From assembly GCA_964016985.1 (NCBI GenBank), contig OZ024826.1, positions 70,939,768 through 71,003,767 of the forward strand: a stretch of DNA of 64,000 nucleotides, read 5' to 3'. Positions 24,428-33,949 of this stretch are shown here, piece by piece. Positions within the stretch are counted from its first letter, which is position 1, and the number at the start of each line of letters is the position of its first letter. A model generated the notes under the pieces. That model had not been told where the DNA came from. It did not search any database and saw nothing but the letters and a program-made list of their open reading frames with translations. Source of the DNA: Anodontia alba (lineage: Eukaryota; Mollusca; Bivalvia; Lucinida; Lucinidae). Both the position numbers and the translations under genes were made by a program.

Positions 24428-24773
24428 TTGTTCATCAAAAATAGCTAAAATTGTTCTGATCGGAAATCCAAGATGGCTGCCATGGCCGCCGTGTTAAAAA
24501 TCTATCTTTAGCTTCTCCTGAACTGAAAGGCCAATTGACATGAAACTTGGTAGGAAGCATCTATTTTTCGCTTCTTAATCTGAACCAAAAAGCCAACTGA
24601 CTCCAAAGTTGGTAGGAAGTATCTGGGTGACTTGTAGATAAAAAAGAGCTAAAATCATTTAGATCAGAAATCCAGGATGGCACCATGGCTGCTGTCTTAG
24701 AAATCTATTTTGCATTTCTTCTCCGTTTATCTGGTAATCAGGTGAGCAATACAGGGCCATCTTGGCCCTCTTG
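24428..24773 (+). mobile_element. 5'-truncated AGCTCACC-family copy with 13-bp flanking duplication
   Basis: 346 bp of type i core begin mid-unit (TTGTTCATCAAAAATAGC) and end with the standard tail CAGGGCCATCTTGGCCCTCT TG. The 13-mer TTTGGTATGTAGC flanks it at 24415-24427 and 24774-24786. Removing the segment and one 13-mer restores a normal outer unit (GATATTTGGTATGTAGCAGT). The head is absent. Confidence 0.7.
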
Positions 24774-25035
24774 TTTGGTATGTAGCAGTGCCTAGAGGTC
24801 CTTTGACATGAGTGTTCAAACTATGCCCCTGGGGTGAAAAGAGGCCCCACCCACAGGGGGGTGGGGGGGTCACTTGTTTTACAAAGAGCAAAAAACCATC
24901 AGCAATGATTAGGCCTAGGACTATCAAACTAATAGGGAGGATGGACCTGAAGAGTAAATCAAAGGTCAAAGTCACTGTGACCTTGGACTACCAAACTAAT
25001 TGGGAGGATGGAACTGAAGAGTAAGTCAAAGGTCA

Positions 25036-25255
25036 AGGTCACCGTGACCTTTAGTACCAAAAAAGCTTATAACTCTGCAATATGACAAGTAGATGACACT
25101 GCTGACAAAGGTCATGGTCAAGGTCACCATGTCCTTTAGTACTAAAAAAGCTTTTATTTCCGCAGTGCTTGAGGCTAGAACACTTGAACTTAGATGGGAT
25201 GTTGGTCTTGACCGGTAGATGACCCTAATGGCAAAGGTCAAGGTCACAGTGACCT
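25036..25255. promoter_or_regulatory. Palindromic nuclear-receptor half-site motifs in repeat
   Basis: AGGTCACCGTGACCT (25036-25050) and AGGTCACAGTGACCT (25241-25255) are perfect AGGTCA-n3-TGACCT inverted repeats, the oestrogen response element consensus. Each is preceded by TCAAGGTCA, the consensus of ERR/SF-1-type receptors. They lie in the tandem core of an intronic mobile element. Function is untested, and the match may be incidental to the repeat consensus. Confidence 0.4.
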
Positions 25256-25731
25256 CTAGTACAAAACAAGCTTACAACTGGCAATACTTGGGGCTAGGAC
25301 CCTCAAATGTCTTAGGGATGTTTCTTCTGACCAGAAGATGACCCTGAGGGCAAAGGTCATAGTCAAGGTCACCATGATCTTTAGAACCGCATCTCTGTTA
25401 GCAATGCTATGTATGACATGATTCAGGTGAGTGATATAGGGCCATCATGGCCTTCTTGTTTTTTTTTTCTAGATTTGTTTTTGTAAAATTAGTTTCTTTT
25501 GTTCATTAAAGAAAGCTACTGGGCCATTAAGAACTGGAGTAGTACAAGGGCATGTCAATAAATAACCAGCCTATCCCATTTCCAATGGACCGAGATGCTC
25601 ACGATTTTCATGCTTTGTTTCAATATATGTTTTATACATGGGTACAAAATTGCACACATATCGAGTCATTCTTTCTTGTTCGTCTGTCATTACTGACAAT
25701 GACCAATCCTAATCAACTGTGTGATGTGTTA

Positions 25732-27592
25732 TTATTTGTATGTTCTAAGATGGCTGATGAGACCAATCTTAGCTCTAAACTGCCTGTTGCAGATAGAACA
25801 AGAGAGGTCTGAGGAAGAAAGCTCTGCTAGTGATGCCTTAGCTCTGGCTTTCCGCTGTGCATGTTTCTGCTCGGCTTCACTGATTCTTTTTGCTTCATAT
25901 TCACCAGCTCCCCTTTTTATGAGGCCTCGCCACTTTGTACGATCTTGTGCAATCTGTTCCCATGACTCTGTTGGTATTTTGAAGTCTTTAAGGGAGGCTT
26001 TGAGGGTGTCCTTGTATCCCTTCTTCTGACCACCATGAGAGCGTTTTCCTACTTGAAGTTCTCCATAGAGGATTGGCAAGCGTTCATCAGGCATTCTGGT
26101 AACATGGCCTGTCCATCTTAACTGTGCCAATTTCAGAAGAGTATGTATACTCTGCATCCCTGCCCTTTTCAGGACTTCTGTGTCTGGAATCCTGTCTTGC
26201 CACTTGATCTTTAGAAGTTTTCTAAGACAGCTTGTATGGAAGTGGTTCAGTCTTTTGGCATGCCGTTGGTAAACTGTCCAAGTTTCGCTTGCGTATAATA
26301 GTGTTGGCAGCACTACCGATCTATATACTTTCAGCTTTGTGTCAATGTCTGATTCCACTTTGGTCCCAAATACTTCCACGTAGCCGTCCAAATGCTGCAC
26401 TAGCTTTGGCAATTTTAGCATTGACTTCATCATCAATGTGCACAACTCTAGACAATGTGCCTCCAAGGTAGGTGAACTTGTCTACCACTTGCAGTCGTTG
26501 ACCTTTCACTGTGATTGTAGGCTCCTTGTAAGGCTTTCCAGGTGCTGGCTGATATACTACCTCAGTCTTTTTTATGCTGATTGTGAGATCATAGCTGTCA
26601 CATGAATCAGATACTTGATCCACACCTTTTTGCATTTTCTCTTCTGTTGGAGCAACCTTTGCCATGTCATCAGCAAAGAGGAACTCGTCTAGCACCTCTG
26701 TCTGCACCTTAGATTTAGCTTGCAACCTTCTTAGGTTGAAAAGTTTCCCATCAAAGCGATACCTAATAGGTATACCATTGTCACCATCCTGGAAAGCATC
26801 TGTAAGCGTGGCAGAAAACATCATGCTGAACAGTGTTGAAGCTAGTACACAGCCTTGCTTAACTCCATTTGTCACAGGAAATGGATCAGAAAACTCGCCA
26901 TCATTTTGGACCCTTGCAAGCATACCATCATGGAACTGCCGCACCATTGCTATGAATTTTGCAGGACAACCAAACTTTGCCATAATTTTCCAAAGTCCCT
27001 CATGACTGACTGTGTCAAATGCTTTGGTAAGGTCGACAAAGTTCATGTAGAGGTCCACATTCTGTTCCTGGCATTTTTCTTGAAGCTGTCGTGCTGTGAA
27101 GATCATGTCTATTGTTCCTCTGTTTTTCCTGAATCCACACTGGCTTTCTGGTAGAAGCCCTGACCGTTCCAGGTGTTCATTCAATGGGTTCAGTAGGACC
27201 CTAACAAGAATCTTCCCAGCAATTGACAATAAAGAGATGCCTCGATGATTGTCACAGACTTGAGGATTCCCTTTCCTTTTGAATAGGTGGATAATTGTTG
27301 CATCCTTGAATTCTTGAGGGATGGCTTCTTTTCTCCACATAATGTGAAATAACTCTGTCAGTTTCTCTGCAACTGGAGGACCTCCTGCTTTGTAGATCTC
27401 TGCAGGTATTGCATCTGATCCTGGAGCCTTGCCAGATGACAGGAGTTTTATTGCTTTCACTGTTTCAGAGACAGTTGGTAGCTCATCAAGCAGCGGATTA
27501 CATTCCACCAGTGGTAGTCTGTTGATAGCTTCATCATTGATAGATGATGGCCGATTAAGGACACGATCAAAGTGTTCAGCCCATCTTTTCAA
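25732..27592 (-). pseudogene. LINE reverse transcriptase and C-terminal domain
   Basis: The 416-residue frame (27592-26342) covers reverse transcriptase. It has a fingers region with GSDAIPAEIYKAGG, motif A-like VDLTKAFDTVSHEG, VTNGVKQGCVLAS, and the catalytic FLFADDMAK (FADD box complement at 26666-26677). Then come the thumb-like KKTEVVYQPAP and FTYLGGTLS. The overlapping frame 26466-25732 continues with LPTLLYASETW, RLNHFHTSCLRKLL, LRWTGHVTRMPD and a terminal CSICNRQFRAKIGLISHLR. That last part looks like a C2H2 finger whose final histidine is replaced (RTYK). A frame change between the two halves at 26342-26466 makes it non-functional. It would copy the element's RNA at the target site. 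Confidence 0.88.
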
Positions 27593-27609
27593 GATAGCTT
27601 CTTTATCAG

Positions 27610-28182
27610 TCAGAAGACTAGTTCCATCAGCACTAAGGAGTGGGGTGGTTCCTGAGCTCTGGGGAGTGCATCAAAGAACTTTTTCATGTCCTTTCTGTCT
27701 GTAAAGGACTGGATTTCATCAGCCTTTTTTCTCAGCCAGGAGTCTTGCATGTCTCTGAGCCTCATCTGAACTGTCTTGCATATGTTTGAATAGGCAGTCT
27801 TGCTAGATACTGAGCTGGTATTTCTGAGGTAAGCCTTGTGTTTTTGGTGTTTCTCTTCAAGGAGTCCCTGAATTTCTTTGTCATTCTCATCAAACCAATT
27901 TTGGTGTTTGCGAGATACTGGTCCTAGGGAATCCATTGCTGAAGAGTGAATGGTGTCTCTGAAGACTGTCCAGCTCTCATCTACATCTTCTGAACTGTGT
28001 TCCAGTGCATCTAAATGGCTGCAGAGATCATTGACGAATGCTTGCCTCTTGCTGTCTTGTTTCAGCTTGAGACATCTAATTTCTTTGGCACCTTCTTGCC
28101 TTGTGGTCGTCGTACAGGCTGAATGTGCAGGTTGAGTTTGCTGACAACAAGCCTGTGATCTGTCCAACAGTCTGCACCACAC
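27610..28182 (-). pseudogene. LINE linker region between endonuclease and RT
   Basis: A 190-residue frame rich in K, E and Q, containing VSRKHQNWFDENDKEIQGLL and LRDMQDSWLRKKADEIQ. This is the typical spacer between the APE endonuclease and reverse transcriptase of LINEs. It is out of frame with both neighbours, so it is part of one decayed ORF and not a separate gene. Confidence 0.75.
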
Positions 28183-28220
28183 ATAGTTTTAGTCACTCTG
28201 ACATCCTGTCTGTCCTTCCT

Positions 28221-28925
28221 TCATACTATGACATAGTCAATGAGATGCCAGTGTTTGGAGTGAGGGTGCATCCATGTTGTCTTTCTGCGAGTTGGTAGAC
28301 AGAAGACTGTGTTGGTGATCAGTAATTCATGCTCTGCACACTTCCTTAAAAGGAGGAGTCCATTGCTGTTGCACTTCCCTACACCTTCAGATCCAATCAC
28401 TCCTTCCCAGGTCTGGTGGTGTGTGCCTACTCTGGCATTGAAGTCCCCGAGGAGGATGAGTTTGTCTGTCCGAGGTGCTGCAGAAATCACAGAATCCAAA
28501 TCATCATAGAACTTGTCTTTAACCTCATCTGGGTTGGTCATTGTGGGTGCATAGGCACTTGCAGTTGTTGCATGCCTCTTGCCAGATAAGGGAAGTCTCA
28601 GCGTCATCAGGCGGTCACTTATGCCTTTGGGAAGTCCTGAAAGCTTGCTGACGAGGTGTGACTTGATGGTGAATCCTACTCCTGCTTCACGCCGCTCTTC
28701 TTTCTTGCATCCACTCCAGAAGAAAGTGTAGCCAGCACCAACTTCTTTTAAAAGCCCTTCTTCTGCAAGGCGAGTCTCACTCAGAGCTGCAATCTCGACT
28801 TTATATCGGTCAAGTTCTCTACCAACTAGAGCTGCTCCACGCTCAGGTCTGTCAGAACTAGAACTGTCCATTAGGGTGTGCACATTCCAAGCGCCGATGG
28901 TAAGAGGTATCACCTTCATCTTCAT
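28221..28925 (-). pseudogene. LINE APE-type endonuclease
   Basis: A 234-residue frame starting with ATG at 28925. Visible APE motifs are GAWNVHTL (metal-site Asn), IAALSETRL (catalytic Glu), SAYAPT, ILLGDFNARVG (Asp-Asn) and HLIDYVIV near the end. The domain normally continues to an SDH motif. Here the frame closes first, and the continuation (ADCWTDHRLVVSK-like) lies in another frame just downstream. It would nick target DNA to prime reverse transcription. Confidence 0.85.
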
Positions 28926-29103
28926 CTTCTTTTTTCTTGTTTGACTGCTAAGTGGGATTCCCGCTGATCGCGGTTAACCAGCCAGGAGTTTTGAAGCAGG
29001 CAATTATATGTGCTTGCTGTGAATGTGTGTTGCTGATTAAGATGACATGCGCTGTGAATTGGATTATAGTGAGGGAGAGGCGCGCAGAGTCAACCTCACT
29101 CTC

Positions 29104-29352
29104 TCATCCTGACCTAGCTGGATCCAGAGGCAAGACAGTGTCAGGACATCTGAAGCTGAGCCCGGATGCAGTGGATGACCATGACTTCTTTTGTGCCTTG
29201 TCATGCTCTCCATGCTCTACAACATGCTGCTGCATCGCCGTTTGGGCCGTTGAATCATAGTAATGATTTCTTCTGCCCCAGCTGCCAAAGCAGACTTTAC
29301 ATAACTGGAACAGGCAAATCCAGGTATGCAGGTTTTTGTTTGGAGTTGCCAA
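29104..29352 (-). pseudogene. LINE 5' reading frame, short
   Basis: An 82-residue frame upstream of the endonuclease on the same strand. It includes QKKSWSSTASGLSFRCPDTV. No domain was recognised. Its position suggests the 5' leader or the remnant of a first ORF of the LINE. Confidence 0.35.
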
Positions 29353-29477
29353 CTCCTAGATGGATTGCCGACCAGGGCTTGAGAGTTCCATCTACCCTAG
29401 ATATTGCTACACAGATTCTGTTAACAGCTATATAGAAGCAGTAACTTAAATATCTTATCATTTCATCAAGATATTGA

Positions 29478-30568
29478 ATGTCAAACATGGCTAGTGATGC
29501 AAAGGCCTGTTTTTCATCTAAAGTTGAGTACTGTGCTGTAATTCGGTACTTGTATTTAAAAGGTAAAACAGGCAAGGAAATACACAGTGAGTTAGCCGAT
29601 GTTTATGGGTCTTCTGCACCATCTTATGCTCAGGTTAAATTCTGGGTAGGGGAATTCAAGCGCGGTAGAACATCTTTAGAAGATGAAGCCAGGTCTGGAC
29701 GCCCACTGGATGCCACCGACGAAGAAATGTGTAAGAAAGTTCGGGATCTGGTATACTCTGGTAGGCGAATTCAGGTGGAAGAAATAACGCAGGCATTAGG
29801 CATTTCACATGGTAGCATTTCAACAATCTTATATGATCGTTTAAGTATGCGCAAGCTAACATCCCGTTGGGTCCCCAAATCCCTTAGCGATGAGCAAATG
29901 GCAACCAGAGCATCAGTATGCAGCGCCTTGTTGAAGCGATGATTTTCTTTTGCGTCTGGTGACTGTAGATGAGACTTGGGTTCATTATTATGAGCCAGAG
30001 AATAAAGCTCAGAATCGTCAGTGGGTAGGGCCTGGGTCCCCGAGGCCAAAGAAGTTCAAGACACAACCATCTGCTGGCAAGGTGATGGCCACAGTATTTT
30101 GGGACGCAAAAGGCGTTATTATGTTGGACTTTTTACCCAAGAGAAGTACAATAACTGGTGTGTACTATGCAAACTTGTTAGACCAGCTGAGAACCGCCAT
30201 CTGTGAAAAACGCCGAGGTAAACTCTCTAAAGGTGTTTTGCTGCAACAGGACAACACGAGAGTCCACACTTGCAAAGTTGCAATGGATGCTGTAGAGCGA
30301 AACGGGTATGAATTAATACCACATCCTGCCTATTCGCCTGACCAAGCTCCTAGCGACTTCTTCCTATGCCCTAACTTAAAAGGATATCCGTGGACTTCAT
30401 TTCTGGTCTGATGAAGAAGTCGTGATGGCAGTTGAGGAGTGGGTCAACGGAAAGGACCCTGACTTTTTCAGTTCTGGGCTGATGGCACTTGAACACCGTT
30501 GGTCTAAGTGCATCACACTAGAGGGCAATTACATCGAAAAAGAAGAGGTGGATCTCAACCGGAAATAA
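29478..30568 (+). pseudogene. mariner transposase (second lineage)
   Basis: The first frame (29478-29942) holds the paired helix-turn-helix region (YLYLKGKTGKEIHSELAD; ITQALGISHGSISTIL) and the linker WVPKSLSDEQ. The second frame (29950-30411) holds the catalytic aspartates in VTVDETWVHYYEPENK, LLQQDNTRVHT and YSPDQAPSDFFL (D,D34D type). A third frame carries the tail to TAA at 30566-30568. Two frameshifts (about 29942 and 30385) inactivate it. The sequence differs clearly from the transposase at 18.8 and 58.5 kb, so it is an independent mariner subfamily. Start options are ATG 29478 and ATG 29487. Confidence 0.88.
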
Positions 30569-30601
30569 GTTAGTCTGGTTACTTATTGACTCACCCTCGT
30601 A

Positions 30602-31198
30602 GTACATGTTGTACTGGAACTGGACTGTTGGTAGGCTGTTGCAGGAGTAAGTTTTTCTGACTTGATGGCAGATGGGTCAAACGGGAAGATGCCAGTGTGT
30701 TTAAAAGCTGACTTTAAGTTTGGTACTCATAGGCTTTTGATGATAACTCTGCAATATGGTAACTTGTAATGTTTGAATATGAGTTGGGAGCCTTTATGCG
30801 AACCAATTTTTTATGTATTTCTGAATTAAGAGTAGCATCGGGACTCAGGGTGAATGCTATCTGTAAAAGTGCTTTAAACCCCCCAGTGGTTTATTCTACT
30901 GACTGTTCTAAGGCGGTGGTCCGGGTGTTGGTCTTACTCTTTGTTGCTTTTTGGTTTATTCTACGAGGCGATTCGTTTTAAGTTTTGCCTGATATTTTGT
31001 TCTTGTGTTTTTCAGTCCTTTGAGCATTGCGATTACCTTGCTTTGGGAAGAGAGAGCTAATCTTAGTGCTTTTCCTACGTTTGTTCGATTTGCGCTTGTT
31101 TGGTTTTGTCTGTTTCCTCTTCCTCTTAGTGTCTGGGAAGGGATGCAGCTTGTGACTTTTCTCTAACATTTTTACTATGAATAAATTTATGTCATTAT
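30602..31198. other. Intronic sequence, nothing recognised
   Basis: About 600 bp between the mariner and the CCCCCC-headed tandem element. Short frames are present, but none has family resemblance. Confidence 0.4.
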
Positions 31199-33949
31199 GT
31201 CCCCCCCTACCAAAGGGGGCGGGACATATTGTTTTTGGGACCGATCCCGTTGGCATCGGCGTCGGTGTCGGCGTCAGCGTTGGCGTAAAACTTCTTGTCC
31301 GCTATGTAACTTGAATACCCTTTGGAATATTTTGATGATACTTGGTAGAAATGTAGAACAGAACCAGACAACATGTGCAGAAGAATGACAACTCTGCCTT
31401 TCTTACTTTTGGAGTTATCACCCTTTGTTTTATTTAAAAAAGATTTCGTGTCCGCTCTATAACTCAAATACCCTTTGGAATATTTCGATGGTACTTGGCA
31501 GAAATGTAGAACAGGACCAGACGACATATCGCATACAAGAATGACAACTCTGCCTTTCTTACTTTTGGTGTTATCTCCCTTTGTTATATTTTACATTGAA
31601 ATCCATTGATTTCGTGTCCACTCTGTAAGTCAAAGACCCTTTGGGATATTTTTATGATACTTGGTAGAAATGTAGAACAGGACCAGACGACATGTCGTGT
31701 ACAAAAATGACAACTCTTGCTTTCTTACTTTTGGCGTTATCTCCCTTTGTTATGTCTGACAGTGATTATCCATTGATTTCGTTTCCGCTCTGTAAGTCAA
31801 AGACCCTTTAGAATATTTTTATGATACTTGGTAGAAACGTAGAACAGGACCAGACCACATGTCTTGTACAAGAATGACAACTCTGCCTTTCTTTCTGTTG
31901 GCGTTATCTCGCTTTGTTATATTTGACTGTGATAATCCATTGATTTCTTGTCAGCTCTGTAAGTCAAAGACCCTAAGGAATATATTTATGATACTTGGTA
32001 GAAATGTAGAACAGAACCAGATGACGTGTCACTTACAAGAATGACAACTCTGGCTTTCTTACTTTTGGAGTTATCTCCCTTTGTTTTGTTTGAAATAGAT
32101 TTCTCATCTGCTCTGTAACTGGAATGCCCTTTGGAATATTTCGATGGTACTTGGCAGAAATGTAGAACAGGACCAGATGACGTGTCGTGTACAAGAATGA
32201 CAACTCTGCCTTTCTTACTTTTTGGGTTATCTCTCCCTTTGTTATATTTGACAGTAATAATCCATTGATTTCTTGTCCGCTCTGTAAGTCAAAGACCCTT
32301 TCGAATATTTTTATGATACTTTGTAGAAATGTAGAACAGTACCAGACAATGTGTTGCGTACAAGAATGACAACTCTGCCTTCCTTACTTTTGGCATTATC
32401 TGCCTTTGGTATGCCTGAAAGTGATTATCCATTGATTTGGTGTCCGCTCTGTAAGTCAAAGACCCTAAGGAATATTTTTATGATACTTGGTAGAAATGTA
32501 GAACAGGACAAGACGATGTGTAGCATACAAGAATGACAACTCTGCCATTCTTTCCTTTGGCGTTATCTCCCTTTGTTATATTTGACAGTGATAATCCATT
32601 GATTTCGTGTCCGCTCTGTAAGTCAAAGACCCTATGGAATATTTTTTAAGATATTTGGTAGAAATGTAGAACAGAACCAGGCGATGTATCGCGTACAAGA
32701 ATGACAACTCTAGCTTTCTTACTTTTGGCGTTATCTCCCTTTGTTATGTCTGACAGTGATTATCCATTGATTTTGTGTCCGCCCTGTAAGTCAAAGACCC
32801 TTTGGAATATTTTTATGATACTTGGTAGATTTGTAGAACAGGACCAAACGATGTGTCACGTAAAAGAATGATAATTCTGCCTTTCTTACTTTTGGTGTTA
32901 TCTCCCTTTGTTATATTTGACAGAGATTATCCATTGATATTGTGTCCGCTCTGTAAGTCAAAGACCCTTTGGAATAGTTTTATGATACTTGGTAGAAATG
33001 TAGAAGAGGACCAGTTGACGTGTCGCGTACAAGAATGACAACTCTGGCTTTCTTACTTTTGGAGTTATCTCCCTTTGTTTTGTTTGAAATAGATTTCTCA
33101 TCTGCTCTGTAACTGGAATACCCTTTGGAATATTTAGATGGTATTTGGCAGAAATGTAAAACAGGACCAGATGGCATGTTGTGTACAAGAATGATAAATC
33201 TGCCTTTCTTACTTTTGGGGTTATCTCCCTTTGTTATATTTGACAATGATAATCCTTTGATTTCGTGTCCGCTCTGTAAGTCAAAGACCCTTTCGAATAT
33301 TTTTATGATACTTTGTAGAAATGTAGAACAGGACCAGAAGACATGTCACATACAAAAATTACAACTCAGCCTTTCTTACTTTTTGCGTTATCTCCCTTTG
33401 TTACGTCTGATAGTGATTATCCATTGATTTCGTGTCCGCTCTGTAAGTCAAAGACCCTTTGGAATATTTTTATGATACTTGGTAGAAATATAAAACAGGA
33501 CCAGACGATGTGTCATGTACAAAATGACAACTCTGCCTTTCTTACTTTTGGCGTTATCTCCCTTTCTTAAGTCTGACAATGATTATCCATTGATTTCGTG
33601 TCCGCTCTGTAAGTCAAAAAGCCTTTGGCATATTTTTATGATACTTGGTAGAAATGTAGAACAGGACCAGACGACGTGTCGCGTACAAGAATGACAACTC
33701 TGGCTTTCTTACTTTTGAAGTTGTCTTCCTTTGTTTTGTTTGAAATAGATTTCTCATCTGCTCTGTAACTGGAATACCCTACAGAATATTTTGATGGTAC
33801 CTTGTAGAACTGTAGAATAGGACAAGATGACGTGTTCCTTACAAGAATGACAATTCTGCCTTCCTTACTTTTTATATTATCTCCCTTTGTTATATTTGAC
33901 ACTGATTATGCATTGATTTAGTTTCTGCTATGTATGTCGAACACTATTT
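31199..33949 (+). mobile_element. GTCCCCCC-family element with 168-bp tandem core
   Basis: The head hairpin is CCCCCCTACC-AAA-GGGGGCGGG. A GGCGTC-type microsatellite (about 31252-31288) follows. Then come about 16 units of roughly 168 bp containing GTGTCCGCTCTGTAAGTCAA, TTGGAATATTTTTATGATAC, GAAATGTAGAACAGGACCAG and TTATCTCCCTTTGTTATATT. The array continues beyond the palindrome (36916-37003) and beyond the next element (39021 to about 39175), so those two are insertions into it. The many 60-100 residue frames are repeat-unit translations. Confidence 0.75.

Larger units (their letters stand above)
24112..25458 (+). mobile_element. AGCTCACC-family element with nuclear-receptor-motif core
   Basis: The head hairpin AACTCACTTGTCAC-ATA-GTGACAAGATGAGCT (24112-24142) has a stem sequence different from the rest of the family on both sides. 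The core after 24787 has about five units carrying GGTCAAGGTCACCGTGACCT-like sequence and AAAAAAGCTTATAACTC. The tail TTCAGGTGAGTGATATAGGG, CCATCATGG and CTTCTTG ends at 25458. A truncated relative is inserted at 24428-24773. Confidence 0.7.
25732..29430 (-). mobile_element. Degenerate non-LTR retrotransposon (APE-RT LINE)
   Basis: Minus-strand fragments lie in the order expected of a LINE: a 5' reading frame (29352-29104), endonuclease (28925-28221), linker (28182-27610), reverse transcriptase (27592-26342) and C-terminal region (26466-25732). The frames differ, so several frameshifts separate the parts. The exact ends are uncertain. No long A-tail is visible at the 25735 side and no target duplication was found. 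The clade is not resolved. Confidence 0.85.
25545..30599 (+). mobile_element. mariner element split by a LINE
   Basis: The left terminus CAAGGGCATGTCAATAAATA (25545) and the right terminus, complement CGAGGGTGAGTCAATAAGTA (ending 30599), form the inverted pair. They are flanked by TA at 25543-25544 and 30600-30601. The element's transposase (29478-30568) lies near the right end. The 3.7 kb between about 25735 and 29440 is a retrotransposon in the opposite orientation. Removing it brings the left terminus to within about 230 bp of the transposase start, as in an ordinary mariner of about 1.3 kb. Confidence 0.8.

Noticed and set aside
25721..28135. Plus-strand frames across the first LINE
   Set aside because: Antisense of the endonuclease/RT coding sequence, which has clear motifs on the minus strand.
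31207..33902. Many frames of about 60-100 codons on both strands in the 168-bp array
   Set aside because: Repeat-unit translations; no start context, no conservation independent of the DNA repeat.
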